Positions 12,701-27,700 of a DNA stretch of 64,000 nucleotides are shown here, piece after piece. The notes below the pieces were generated by a model. It worked only from the letters and a program-made list of their open reading frames with translations, was not told the origin of the DNA and did not search any database. The first letter of the stretch is position 1. The number at the start of each line of letters is the position of its first letter. The stretch is from Carettochelys insculpta (lineage: Eukaryota; Chordata; Testudines; Carettochelyidae). The translations under genes were made by a program, and so were the position numbers. The DNA is taken from NCBI RefSeq assembly GCF_033958435.1, contig NC_134138.1:187337298-187401297 (forward strand), in the 5' to 3' direction.

Positions 12701-15700
12701 AGGTATTGTACGATAGTTACCCTATTTTTTTTTTGAATAAGTTGTTACTTCTTTCTGTTTGGTGTGTATCCCTCAATAATTTCAACCAGGTGGCAGTCAA
12801 TCAAATCGTCAACATTTGTCACACCTTAATTTTCCATTCTTCATTGGCAGTCAGTTTTCATTCATCCCTTGTTTGCTTGACTGGCAGGTTGGTGATGCCA
12901 CCTAACTTCAGGATAACGTTTCTTTTTTTTTATACCTCACCAGCACTTTCTGTATGAAACCATTTGAGGGGCACCAGTGGTGAGCAGATTGTATACAACA
13001 TATATAGAAGCACCAACATTACTTGTAGGATAAATAACCATTCTTTATCTGCTTGTTACAGAGGTCACTGAATAAAGGTTTCATGACTGGTGCTGTGCAG
13101 GAGGTTAAATTAGATTATGATCTTAATCTGTGAATTGTAGTTTGATTTTTTCTTTTCCTATTGAGAAGTAAATGCTAAGCATAGAACTCTTAGCGCAGAC
13201 AGCCTGCTGTGTTCCTTTGTTTTTAATAATATTTGAGACTAATTCATCATCCGACTAAATCAAGCTTTTTACATATATAGCTTAAGTTCTGTTTAAAAAC
13301 CTTATTCCTCATACATTTTTCTCCCTCTTTTGGTTATAAAATATGCTCGTGTGTAACACTTATACACTATTCTGCATGAGTGATGCAACATTCCTTTCAT
13401 TCTGTGGCAGTTGCACATTGATTTCAGATAAAGAGCAACCTAGCAAAGATCAGCCTCCCTTATGAAATATGTATATTCAGACTGTAATTAGTGCTTAAAA
13501 TGAAAGATGGCAAATAGATATCCTAAATGAGGACATCAAGACATGGGTCAATCAGATACACAGTGGTGATCATGTTATAAAAATCCTGAAGAAGCTCCAG
13601 TGCAAGAAACATAGGTTAATTTGTTTATTCAGATCCTCTTAGAATCTTGTTAGAATAACCCAATTTTCAAGTTTTCATCGAGTACTTAAATTTGGTTCAG
13701 GTAGTTAGGAGGTTATTTACATATGATTGACGCTGCAATTTTCCTGCATCTAATTTTCTTCCATTTCTAACAATCATTAGTCAACCTATCTAAAGAAGTC
13801 TTTGTGAAGAATATTATTTTTGTATAGTACAAGGAAAATGAGGTGGTAGCTTCCTGAGAGTAGCAATGTATAATATTTAAAACAATTTAGCTCCTGCATG
13901 GGCTCAAGAGTTTATTCCTGATAAAAGTCACTGAAGTAGAATTTCTTGTGAAATATTATCCTAAACAGTTATCCAACTTTATGCAACAGTAAGGGCTTTC
14001 AGACAGAATTTTCAAAGGAAACTAAGATACTTACCTCACCAAGGGTGATTTGAGAATCTCGTCTGTGATATTTGAGCATGCAGCTGCATTCAGTAACATA
14101 CTGATAAGTCTCTCTAGGACAAAAGTATATTGGTGTCCCTCTAAGGTTTGATCAATTATTTAAACACTTTGAGAGATACTGAAGTTGATAGCCAAGGAAT
14201 CTAATTTACACATGCCTTAGATTTCTGTCAAGGAAAGCTGAAAAAGGGAAACGTGCTTTTTAAAAATTTAACTCTATTTGTTTCTTCTGGTGCTGCTCCT
14301 GACAAGGAAGAGAAGATACAAATGGGAAACCTATGCTGAAATCTTATCCCTAATGAAACCAGTGGTAGATGTTCCATTGACTTCAACGGGGCTAGGATTC
14401 ATTCCTGAAGTGCTGCTTTCTTCAACCTACTTCCATTGTTAGGTCACAACTGTCATTGCTTCGAACTATAATTGAGTGTGCCTGACACTCTGAACCTTTA
14501 GGCTGTGTCTAAACTTCCTCTCTACTTCAAAGGGAGGATGGTAAGTTGGGTGTCGGGAGATTATTAATGAAGTGCTGCGATGTGTATGCAGCACTACATT
14601 AAGCTAATTCTCCCCCGTGGCAACTTCGAAGTGCTGGCTTGCATGTAGCCGCAGCTGACCCACCGGTACGTCAAAGTGCCTGGGTAACTTTGAAGTCCCT
14701 TTACTCCTCTTCGAAGTACCAGCGGGTGAGCTGTGGCTACATGCGAGCCGACACTTCGAAGTTTAACTCTTGGCAGCCTGACCCCTGCCTTCCCCCCACT
14801 GGACCACACGTCCAACTTTCAGCAGCCTGAACCCCAACCCCACGGACCCAACCGGCCACCAGGTTTTAACCCTCCCTCCCACTCATGGCCCTAAATTGCC
14901 CCCAGCCTTTAAACTCCCCTGCCCCCAAATCAAGGTTCACTTACCTTCCAAAAGCAGCGCCACAGGCTGCCACTCCTTTGCGAGCTCTGGAAACCAATCA
15001 GACTTTTACAAGTATTCTAATGAGAATTTATTATCCCTCTTATGAGTTTTCGCCTGCAAGCACAAAGTTGAGACTCAGTTGTGCTCATAGAGCGAGGGAT
15101 GAGTGTATCAGATATCTAAAGATGTTCCAGTCAGATTAATTTGATCTTGTGTTAGAAGAGTATGAATAGGGTAGCTGGATACTTTGTTTGACAGGTTGTT
15201 CTGTGTATGCTTAGCCAACTTTGTGGGCAAAATTTGGGACCATCTGAGAGAGACCTGTTATGCAATTGGCCTATGGAACACCTTCCATTAAATTGTTCAA
15301 GTATACCAATTCCTTTATAGTTTTAAGTACAGTGGTCCTCAGTCAGGGATTCATGTACTCCTGAGAGAACCCAGAGGTCTTCTGGTGGGGTATGTCAACT
15401 CATCTAGAGTTGCCTAATTTTCATACAGCTTACATAGAAAGCCCTAGTGAACCCAGTATAAATCAAAATGTTGTACAGACAGTGACTTGTTTATACTACT
15501 CTATTTACTATGCTCTGAAATGTAAGTACAATATTTTCCAATTGACTTTTTATAGTTACATGAGACAAATGAAAAATAAACAATTGTTAAATGATAGTGT
15601 CCTGTGACACTTGCATATATTTGTCTGATTTTGTAAGCAAAGATTTTTAGGTAAGGAGCAACTTATGTTACCCAAGACAAATCAGACTCCCAAAAATGTA

Positions 15701-18700
15701 CATTTAATTTGAAAAAGTTGAGAAGTGCTGCCTGAGGTTAACGACTATATAGACTTCTCCTGGTAAGCAAATATAGTGTTAAGGCTATTGCTGAGCAACA
15801 AAACTATGTTGGGTGTTCAGAGTGAATAATCCCCAGATGCTCACTTTTGTAGAAATTAAAAGTGTAGAGCCATGGAAACACTTTCTAATAGCCAGCAACT
15901 AGTAAAATGCCATGAAAGGCTGATTTAGGTAATGAGATAATCCTTAAATCTAAGTTCCTATTTAGAATAATCAAATCCTATTTTCCACACAGGTGGTCCT
16001 AGCCAGCTGGTACCGCATATACACGGGGATAATGGATTTTATTGGTCTTCAAACCAAGACATGTTGGACTGTAAACAGGGGAGAAGGGCTTAGTCCTGTT
16101 GAAAGCTGTGAAGGCAAGTTATTTTTCCCCCAAGTACATGCTGCTTGTTCTGCATCTGTGGTAAAAACTATGTTATCCGGCATGTTGCAGGACTTGAGGA
16201 TGCAGGGTAGTCAAATACATTCTGGTTAACTAAGGGTGGGATGGGGTGCGGGAGGGGTTTTGAAGTCCCTAATTCTGGTGGTATTCATCTCTGGTGACCA
16301 AGGACATGTCTCTGTTGGTCCTGGTTGGAGGTGCGGTTTGTGTCTCTGCCCACAGGTGCTGCCCTTGCAGCTCCCATTGACTGGGAGTTGTGACCAATAG
16401 GGGGCGCAGAGCCAGCTCTTGTGATGGAGGGGGGGATAGTGCACAGAGTTCCTGTATGGCTCCTCTGTGTAAGAGCAGTAGGAATGTGTAATGACTTCTG
16501 GGGAGCCAAGTATGGAGCCTTCCTGCCTGGTACCATCCAGGCTGTAAACAGGGCTTTTCAAGGAGATCCAAAACATTGGTTTCTAGAGCTTTCTAGCCAA
16601 TGAAGTGCTCGATAAAACAGGTTTTACTGTATTTTTGAAAGAGTAATATTAACATATGTTCATCACTGGCTCGTTTTCATTTAGTTAAGCTTGTGTTGTA
16701 GGAAATTTTGCAACATGATGCATGAAAACATGGAAAGGGATTTAGTGAAATGCCTCCTAGAGGTATATTATAGCACTTGAAGCCGTGTGATGAAAACTAA
16801 AGGCTTGTCTTTAGGCCCACCATTTGGGGCCAGGAGGAAAGGGGGCAGTTGCCCCTGGCCTGGCATTTCAAAGGGGCCCAGCGCTCCAAAGAGCGCGTGC
16901 GTGCGTGTGTGTGTGTGTGTTTGTGATCTGGGTGGCACCAAGAGCTGACTGCTCTTGGCTCAGGTCGTTCTGCTCTTGTCTTAACCCCTTTTGGGGGTTT
17001 GGAGTTGGGCCACCCTCCCACCTTGCCCTGGGGCCTGTAGCACCTGTCAGCACTGCTGCTTGCCTTCATGACAGTGCTGACTTGAGTATTGAGGACGAGT
17101 TGAAGCTGCAATGCTGCTGACATTGAAGTTGGTAAAGTAATGGGCATACAGCAGTTTGAATTATAGTTCCTCAGATGTTAACCAAATCGTGGTGCATCTT
17201 ACTTTGAGTGCAGCACATCAAGTAGATGAACTCAAGCAACTATTGGAGTGGAGGCCTAAATTGTTTTTTAACTATCTTTGAGACCTCCCAATTTTGGGTT
17301 GCTCTTAGGACCAGAATGGCCCCAGCATAAATTAGACAAACTAAAAGTTAGACAGTGTCACTGGATGGCTGTCTGGGTGACAGTGCTACTCAAATAACTG
17401 CAGTGCTGTGGCCTTGCTCCCTAAATACCCCACACACTAGAACTTGAGAGAGAGTTTCAGAAGGCAGCTTTACGGCTGTCTTCCATAGTAATTTTCACTG
17501 GGGACGTCCTGTGGTGGGATAAGATAGATCTTTTGCCCAGTTTAATTGTTGTGGAATGGATGTGAGCATCTTGCATTTAATATTTAGTTCTCATAGTTTG
17601 GTCATGAACAACTGCTGTTTCACACATGGAAGAAAGCGATAGTGTAATAAAACTTTTTATAGTACTTCAGTATAAGAGCTGTTTTGTAAAACAACCTTTT
17701 CATTTGTCAGAAATTTATCAGTATGTTATAGTTTAACTGAATTATGTAAATAAGATTGACATTTAATTAAAAAAAACTTTTAAAACTTATGGTGCAGACT
17801 TTAAATTTTACCTTAAGAGGTATGGCCTTTGTTTCTAAAATTAAGGTTGAAACATCCATACAATAATGGAATATACAGTTAATTGATTAGCCTTAATTGT
17901 AAATATATCCTGTGGGGTTTGTTTTGTGTTAAGAGAACCCTGATTCACCTCTTCTGTAATTGTTTTTATACTTCATTATTCCAGTCACCCCCACCACCCC
18001 AAATAAGTCCATTCAGAGTCTGAGTAGTTCATTTTTTTTTATCTAGCTTGTTCAAAAGCAGCCTATTTTGAATTATTCTCCTGAGTTCTTTAAGCAGCAA
18101 TATATTGATGCTTATTAGGGCTTCCATACATGCCATTCAATTTATCCTCCGTTTTGAAGGTTCCCCTCTATTTTCAGAATAATAATATCTACAGATTAGG
18201 TGTCATTTTTTTCCTTGTCAGACCTGATGTATTCAAATGGCTTTTAAGGAAAATAAGACATCAGTTAGCTTAGAGAGGTAAAAATAAACTATTTTTATTT
18301 TAGTCTAATATAACATGCTATATACATTGGTTTTTGGTTTTTTTTTGTGACTTTGTTGCTAGAATTAGCTGCTCATTTACAATTTTTCCTATTAGTGTTT
18401 TATTCACTGTCTGAATATTAATTGCTGTTTCTTAGGTTTGGGAGACCCTGCTTCATTTTATGTCTCTGTGATCTTTCTTTTAAATGGAATAATGATGTCC
18501 TTGTTCTTCATATCTGGCACATATTTAAGGTAAGACAGCTGAGCAGCAAGTACGTTTCAATGGTAACAAGTGTTTATTTTTATTGTTTGTCAACATTTTA
18601 ATCACTCTTAATTAAGAAGTTTTTTTGGGATACTCAAGTCACGCAATTATTATGGGGTATTGTTTACATGTTACTATTACACATAGGCTGTGTCTACACT

Positions 18701-21700
18701 ACCACCTTCCTTTGAAGGAAGGATGCTAATTTAGGGTGTTGGGAGTTTACTGATGAAGTGCTGCCTCTGCACAGCAGCACTTCATTAGTAAACTCCCAAC
18801 ACCCTAATTAGCAGCCTTCCTTCAAAGGAAGTTGGTAGTGTAGACAAGCCCATATAGGGTGTGCCTACACTAGGAATTAGCTTCAAAGTTAACTTCAAAG
18901 TTAGGCACTACTTCAAATTAGCCAGCAGAGAGTCGACACCCATTTTCCCTTACCTCGAAGTAGGGAGCCAGGAAAGGAGTAGTGCTCTACTTCAAAGTTT
19001 AACTTCCAAGTGTAGGGTGTGTGTAGATGCTCAACTTAGAAGTTGCTTACTTCGAAATAAGCAACTTCTAAGTTATTTTTATAGTGTAGGCACAGCCACA
19101 ATGTTTTTGTATGGGAATGGAGGTGCTCGCAAATCACATAATTTGGATGACAACTGTGAGCAAATATGAGAAGGTAAAAATGACAGGCAGATAACAGTTG
19201 ACAATCATTAAGCATAAGTATACATTTTCAGTAAAGTTGGATGTTGACTTCAATTATTAATATAACACACTTTTAAAATGTAGATGTTCAGTTATGCCTG
19301 TAAGCCAGTACTTCTCGAAGTGGGCTGAGTGCCCACTTTGGGAAAGCTGTTGGTGGGCCTGTGCCACCTTGTTTACCTATAGGGTCCATAGTCATGGAGC
19401 CAAGATGCTCCCCTTGGCTGCAAATGGCGAACTGGAGCCACAAGGCTCTGTGACTATGGACCCTTTAGGTGAACAAAGTGCTGTGGGCCTACTGGTGGCT
19501 TTCCCAAAGCAGGCCCGCAGCCCACTTTGAGAAACACTGCTCTGAGGAAACCCAAAATTTTATAATTCTTTAGCTATAGCTATATTGTATACCTTTGAGC
19601 TTAAGCTTATCTATCTAAAAACCTTAAGATCTTAAGATTAAAGTTTCTTTTCTTCCTATTTTAAAGGAATAAAATTGCATACATTTCCTCTTGTGAATTT
19701 CTATTTTTATTTACAGTATTTGTATTCAATTGAGGAACCAACATGTATCTCAAACTTGGTTACACTTTTGTTTTTCTAGTGAATATGAACTATTTCCCTT
19801 TATTCTCGTAAGCCTGTGGTGTGGCCCCCAACTTCCCCACCCCTCTTCCAAAAAATAAGGAAATAGATAAATGGACCTTTCACTTTACAAATTACTACAC
19901 TTCTCTGCTTGTCTATTTTTCTTCCCCTCCTCTCTTTCTCCTCTGTTATGTTGTCTTCCTGTGTTCTTCTGAATATGTTTGGTGGTACATGGTATGGTGG
20001 TTACAGTATGGACACTCCCATGTGCAAGTAACTGTAGGGCAAAAGCTCAATATAGTAGCGAAAATGGGAAGTGGCCTAGTCCAGCTAACTACTTCGAGGG
20101 GTGATACTGAATCTCCTGTGCTACAGTGGTTCATCAGTCATTTATATGTATATTTTGATATTCTACTGGGTGAATGGAGCTAGTGGTGAGAACTTTTACA
20201 TACGAGGGAGGCTTATCAAGTTGAGGGTACTGCAGAGTGACATTCCAAAGCTTATTGTCTTTCAAGTTCTCAGTATTTTGTCTCCTGAGTTGGGCTGTCC
20301 TGGATCTAAATTCTCAGGTTAGAGATTTAGTACTGAAATTCACTTTTTTTAAAATTTAAACACAAGCCCCTTGCAGTTCAAGTATGTATATAACAGGAGT
20401 CAGCAACCCCCAGGCATGCGTGCCAAGGTTGGCATGTGAGCCACTTTCCAGTGGCACGGCCAGGGGAGCTGAGTCTCACCCATCCTCCCCCTGTGCAGTG
20501 GGGGGCAGAAAGAGATGAGCGAGCCCAGCATCCAAGCTGGTGGAGGGGCACATGCAGCACCTGTGCTTCTGCCTGGTTTCCTGCCTGCTCCACGTGGAAC
20601 AGAGTCCCCACCTATGCTCTGGCCTGCAAAGCTCAGGAAAGAGGCTCAGGGTGAGGAGGAGGTGGCGGGGGGGGAGTTTGTGGGGCTGCTGCCGACATGA
20701 TGGGGGTGTTATGGTGGACAGATGGGAGCTGCTGGCAAGGCTCCTTGTCCCAGCCAGCCCCTGAGCCGCAATCTCATCTGGCCTGGCCAGGATCCCTGGG
20801 GCTGCTGGCAGGGCTCCAATGCCCCAGCTGGTTCTCAGTCCTGGCCCTGCAGTTCTCCAGCCAGGACTGCGGGATGCTGGTGGGACTCCTGCCCCAGCCA
20901 TCTCTCTGCCGCTGGGTTGCGGTCTCCTATGGCCTAGCTGGTGGTCCTTAGGACTGAGGTTCCCCCTGACCCCAGCTGGACTCCTCGACAGCGTGGGGTC
21001 CTGTTGGCTGTAAGACTGCTATCTTGTCCCTGGCTGGGCTCCCCAGGGGCTGCAGGTCCTCCTTGGCCCATGGCTGGGATTTCCTGGGCTCCAAAGCTGT
21101 TGACGAGGCACTGTGAGGCTGCCAGCCAGGCGCTCTGGCCTCAACTGGGGTTCATAGGGTTGCAGGTTGTCCTCCTGGCTGTAGGGCTGCCACTGAGCAA
21201 CCCTGGCTGTGGGACTGCTGGTGAGGCATCCTGCCTGGGGTGAGGTCCCTGCTGTGGGGCTCACAACTGAGGCTGGGCTTCCCACATTGGGACTCCCCAA
21301 TCTGGCTCCTTGCCCTGAGGCTGCTCTTGGGGTTCCCCAGATCAGGTTGTTAGCAGGGCTCCTTGCCACCAGCAGAGCTCTGCTGTACTCTGAACAGCTG
21401 GAGCTCTCTGGTTCGGCAGCATCAGTTGTCTTGCCAGATGAGGGATGTTGCCAGAGAAGAGGGTGTTGGATCAGAGAGTTTTAACCTTTACTTTGAGTGT
21501 TCCCTATGTGTCACACTTCCCTACTGTTTGCTGACTCAGCCCAGTTGGCAAACCATAAAAAATTAAGCAAAGGGATCGGGGCAAAGAGGGACTCTGGTGG
21601 GGTGGGGCATGTTCTGGCACATGAGGGACCCCGGTCGGGTGGGGTGTAGTGGAGGCTGGCCCAAGAGGGACTCTGGAGGGGTGGGGCAGAGGCTGTCTCA

Positions 21701-24700
21701 GCAACTGCATGTTGGTTCTGGGCCTGCACTGCCACTGCCACCCCCACCATTCCCACACTGCATCCCTCTCCCGGGGTCTGAGGGGCAGGTGTCTCATGTC
21801 CGCCTCACTTCCCACATGGACAGGTGGGTGTGTCTCAATTCCCCGCCCCCACCCCCTGCTGCCTCTGCATGGGCAGGTGAGGTCAAGGATGTCTTGTGTC
21901 TCACCTCACCCTGCATCTCCCATGGACAGATGTGGGGGAAAAGGTGTGTCATCTTCCCTGCTGGATGAGGGATGTTGCCACACCTGAGGATCCAGGATAG
22001 AGTGGTTCAACCTGTATTAAAATCACAGACATTTTTAGATGTTTTAAAAAACCTGGCTATACAGAGATTTAATGAGAGAAATGGTAAAGCTCTGCATCTT
22101 TATTTATTAATGAACCTGTTATAAATAGGCCTACTAGTGTTTTTAAAAAGTATCACTGGCACTCAGGCCATGTATAGAAGTGTAAAAGTCACATTTCGAC
22201 ACTCTGCCTCGGAAAGGTTTCTCATCCCAGTGTATAAATTTAGATTTCTGAAGTGTTTTCAGTAGAAAACACAAGGTGGGGTAGGTAATATCTCTTATTG
22301 GACCAAGTGCTGCTTTTGAGCTTCACAGTGTTGATCTTTTGGACTTTCCATTGTCATCTGTAAAGGAAAGTGGTATAGCATCAGTGTTAAAATGGAGGGT
22401 CCTGTGGCACCTTATAGACTAACAGAAAAGTTTTGAGCATGAGCTTTCGTGAGCACAGACTCACTTCATCACATGCATCTGATGAAGTGAGTCTGTGCTC
22501 ATGAAAGCTCATGCTCAAAACTTTTCTGTTAGTCTGTAAGGTGCCACAGCACCCTTCGTTGCTGTTACAGATCCAGACTAACATGGCCACCCCTCCGATA
22601 CTTGTTAAAATGGAGTGCACTTATTTTCCCTCTCCTGTAAGGAGCACACTTAAAATTGATGAAAGGAGTTTTGAAAACCTTTTGGTCTCCCTTATCAACC
22701 AATGAATGGAATTCACTTCAGTAAGATATGGAAACCAAGAATTTGGAAGGATTAGACGTTTTGAGTATGAGAGCAAACATGCTCTCATATAAAACAAGAT
22801 TAAAGATGAATAAGAAGATTAAACCCTCTTGTGTTGAGGCATAAGCCAGGAAGTAGTTGCTGATGGTTGTGAACTTCCCCAAGACTAGTGTTTCCACAAA
22901 TGTCCATTAGGGATTTCTTGTGTTTTCCTCTGAACCACTTGTTGGTGCTCATTTTCAGAGATAGGGTATTGGACTAGGTGAACCATTGATAATTTAATAT
23001 ATCTATAATTAATGACTGCCTAAGAGATTGAAGGGGCTAAGATATCTCCTGGAGCTGTGAAAAATGGAAAGGCAGCATGACCATTTTGAAGTGATTAGGA
23101 TCTGATTGGGTGACTTAACTTGCATTGGACCAAGTTTTGTAGGTGAGAAGACATAAGCTTTCAAGCCACTTAAAGCTCTTCTTCAGGTCTGTGGGATGTG
23201 ACAGATGCTCTCTTTACCGACAGGTGCTGGTCCATTAAAAGATACTATTTCATCCACCTTGCCTCTCTAATGTCCTCGTACCGCCTGTGGCTACAACTAC
23301 ACTTCATAGAATTAAGTTGGCAGTTTTGGCTAATAAGTAATCACTAGAAGAAGCTTATCCATCTTCCTCCATTGTAACTTCTGTTCATGAAATAGTATGC
23401 AGGATCCTTCTGGTTGTGGGATGCAAATAAATGTATTTATAAGGGGTCCCAGAACTTGAAAAACCTGAAAAGAGCCTGTTAATTTTGTTCCCGCTGTCCT
23501 AGCAATGCCATCTTGGCTCTCTTTCTTTGATGCTCTTCCAACTTACCAGTGGATAATGAAAAATACCTTCTCTAGTGTCTGTGCAATTTGTAAGGGTTTT
23601 AGTCTCTTTACATCTCTAGTGAAAGTGGTAAAGAATAGAAAATTTAAAGTTGGACCTTCTGTTGTATATCGGGGAGCTACTACTGTTTGCCTTACTACCT
23701 CCTCTACCTCTGAAGCAAGGATGGGGAGCCTGTGGTCCATAGGCCGGATCTGGTCCATTGCTTCATTTCAAGTGCTGAGTGCTGGCTAAGTGGCCAAGTG
23801 AAACTTACTTAATCAGGTCTTCATTATTTCAGTACAGAACACACAAAAATAAAGTGTAATTGATAAGACTAAAATTTCTAGGTTTCAGAAATGTGGAGCA
23901 TGCAGCTTTCAACTGAAGGGCCTACTCTTAAAATTCAGAAAAAAAAATTATTTTTGTGCCTTTGTTCCTTAAACACTGGTCTAGTATTTGGTCAAGAGAC
24001 CTGCAGTGAATGTACTTCCTACCCATTTTTTGTTGAGTATGTGTGTATTGGCCTGCTTCTGCAACTTGTGCATAGTAGCTAGGCATTGCTATTACCAAAA
24101 TGCCAAGATAGCAAAATCTTAAGTGTAACTTTCCTTCTCCTGCAAGGAACACCCCCAACACACTCCCCAAACAAACTCTCCAGTATTTTTCTAGGTTGTG
24201 CTTACAAGCAGTTCTATATTATTTTGTACTTCAGTATTCTATACTCTCTTCCTATACAGTAAACTATTGCTCTCCTTAAGCTTATGTAACGGTATAGCAC
24301 TCATAATGCAAAATTGGAAGCTAGACTGTAGTATTATATCAAACATTGTTTAATTTCAGTATTTTCTCAAACTATATTTGTCTTTATTTTGCATAAACCT
24401 TACTTTGAATCTGTTCCTAAAGGCAGCACCTTCATTTCTTTAATCAAGTGTTTTTTGACCTTGACATTTTTATACTAATAAAAAGAGACACTTGTCTCTT
24501 AGCTGTAGCACTGGATATTTTTGTAGGAGATGTATTTTTGTGACTGTTTCAGCACCCTGTTGATTTGTTTAATCCTCAAAGCAGAGTGGTACCCGGAACT
24601 CATTGATTTTGCATGACCTACAGTTTTGGAGGCTGCAGAATCCTAAAGTATTTGATTTATTTTCCCCCCAGTGGAGGTTACAGAAATTTGTTAAACTGCA

Positions 24701-27700
24701 TTATTTTACTGCTTTTTATTATAACAAAAATAAACTAGGATTTTAATTTTTGGTCAGCTTAGAGGTTTTGTATTTTACAAATTTATACAGCATAACAAAA
24801 GCTAGTTAGCAATTGTACAGAAAATATAAAAACTAAAACACAAAGGAAAGATACTTTTACAGTTGAACACAGTTCACGCTAAGTATTTCATATCCTGACC
24901 ATTTTTATAACATGTAAAAATGTAATTTTTAAATCAGCATTTTTAAAACTATATAAGGACAACATTTCAAAATAACTACTGTTCGTTCTTGGGTAGGTTT
25001 TGTAGTCTTGTAACTTCAAAACTAATGTAAAATAGTACTGTTTTAAAAAAAAAAATTCCAGAGCTAGACATTCCTGTCCTTTGACACACATTTATATTTC
25101 TGAATTATAAAGCAATAAGGAATATTTTTCTAGCAAAATGAAGACCTTATTACTGTACAGCAACACAAGAGGGCACTGCTGTAGTATTACCGTATTTCCA
25201 AAAAGCTGGAACATATTATCTAGTTGCTTAACGCTATTGTTGACCACATCAGATTACTTTAATACTAGATACTGTCTTTAATACTAATACTGGCAAGGGA
25301 TGTGAAGAGTAATAAGAGAGGTTTCTACAGGCATGTGAACAATAAACGGGTTGTGAGAGAAGGTGTGGGGCCATTACTGGATGAGGAAGGTAACCTAGTG
25401 ACAGATGATGCAGGAAAAGCTGAAGTACTCAATGCTTTTTTTGCCTCAGTCTTCACAGACAAAGTCAACTTCCCAATGATGGTCCTAGATTATGCAGTAC
25501 AGGAAGGTAGAGGGCAGCCATCTGTGGGCAGGAACGAGTTCTGAGCTATCTAGAAAAACTAGATGTGCACAAGTCCATGGGTCTGGATTCAATGCACCCC
25601 AGGGTGCTGAAGGAATTGGCAGAGGTCATTGCTGAACCTTTGGCCCTTATCCTTGAAGACTCTTGGAAATTGGGGGAGATACCGGATGACTGGAAGAAGG
25701 CAAACATAGTGCCAATCTTTAAAAAAGGAAAGGAGGACAATCCAGGGAACTATAGACCCGTCGGCCTTACCACAATCCCTGGGAAAATAAAGGAGAGAAT
25801 CCTCAAGGAATCCATTTTGAAGCACTTGGAAGAGGGGAAAGTGATCAAAAGTAGCCAACATGGATTCACCAGGGGCAAGTCCTGTCTCACCAATCTGATC
25901 AGCTTCTATGACGACATAACAAGCTCTGTGGACATGAGGAAGTCAGTGGATGTGATATACCTTGACTTCAGCAAGGCTTTTGATACGGTCCCCCACAACA
26001 TTCTTGTCCATAAGTTAAGGAAATGTGGATTGGATCCTTGGGCTATAGGATGGATAGAAAGCTGGCTTGATGGTCAGGCCCAACGGGTAGTGGTCAATGG
26101 CTCAATATCTGGATGGTGGTCTGTTTCAAGCGGAGTGCCGCAAGGCTCGGTTCTGTGGCTGGTGTTATTCAACATCTTTATTAATGACTTGGATGAGGGA
26201 CTGGGTTGCACCCTCAGCAAGTTTGCAGATGACACAAAACTAGGGGGAGAGGTAGATACGTTGGAGGATAGAGAGAGAATCCAGAGTGACCTGGATAAAT
26301 TGGAGGACTGGGCCAAAAGAAATCTGATGCAGTTCAATAAGGAGAAGTGTAGAGTCCTGCACCTGGGGCAGAAGAATCCCAAACATTGTTACAGGCTGGG
26401 GACCAACTGACTCAGCAGCAGTATGATGGAAAGGAACCCAGGGGTTATGGTGGATGAAAGGCTGGATATGAGTAAACAGTGTGCCCTTGTAGCCAAGAAA
26501 GCTAATGGCATACCGGGGTGCATTAGGAGGAGCATTTTGAGCAGATCTAGAGAAGTAGTTATTCCTCTTTATTCGTCACTGGTGAGGCCACATCTGGAAT
26601 ATTGTGTCCAGTTTTGGGCCCCCCAGTATAAAAAGGATGTGGATTTGCTGGAGCAGGTTCAGCGAAGGGCAACAAAAATGATTAAGGGTCTGGAGGACAA
26701 GACCTATGAGGATAGGCTGAGGGATTTGGGCTTGTTTAGTTTACAGAAGAGAAGACTTAGAGGTGATTTAATAGCGGGCTTCAACTTCTTGAAGGGGAGC
26801 TCTAAAGAGCAGGGTGAGAAATTGTTCTCAGTGGTGTCAGATGGCAGAACAAGGAGTAATGGTCAGAAGTTGAAGAGGGAAAGGTGTAGGTTACATATTA
26901 GGAAAAACGTCTTCACCAGGCGCGTGGTGAAACATTGGAATGCGTTGCCTAGAGGGGTGGTGGATTCTCCATCCCTTGAGGTTTTTAAGTCCTGGCTGGA
27001 CAAGGTCCCTGGCTGGGATGACTTAGTAAGGGTTGATCCTGCTTGAAGCAGGGGGCTGGACTAGATGACATCCTGAGGTCCCTTCCAGCCCTGTGATTCT
27101 GTGATTAGTGCTAAAGTTTTGGTGTAACATTTTCCTACTTTAAAACAAATTTGTTTGGTCTCTTAAATTTGTTCAAATATTTTAGTACAAAAATGATTTT
27201 TGACAAACACTACCTACATAACAGCCATAATGTAGCTGTAGCCTTAGAGCCAAATAGTCAGTTCAGTCAGTTATAGGTCCCTTTTACAAAATTAGAAGTT
27301 ACAAAATGTAATTTTTATCTTAACCTCAAGTTTTCAAGTTTCAATAGCTAAGAATTGCAAATGTACATCGTATGTAAAAGCTAATTTGCCAAGACCTTAA
27401 TTTATAAGATGGGCTGTTTTTCCTTAGAAATGGAAAATTAGGTACCAGAACTATAGATTAGGTATAAGAAGTCATTGACACACACAATGCTAATATTGAA
27501 ATGAAGTTGATTGTGTTAAACAGAGAAGTTTAATTTTTTTATTATTCCTTTAGTCTCCTACAAAGCAGAGTTTGAAACATCTTTCAGAGAAGTACTCAGC
27601 AAAAACTGTGGAAGGGCACAATTTTTCTTTTTCTTTCAAATTAATTCATCAGTTCCACTTTGAACACACAACCAATATTCCAGTTTTATGGGATATAAAA

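Noticed and set aside
16896..16922. GT run considered as a regulatory Z-DNA element
   Set aside because: It lies within a dispersed GC-rich repeat in an intron; a simple microsatellite is enough to explain it.
20476..21369. Several overlapping frames of 60-141 codons
   Set aside because: They come from GC-rich repeated sequence in a hAT-like element; none resembles a known protein.
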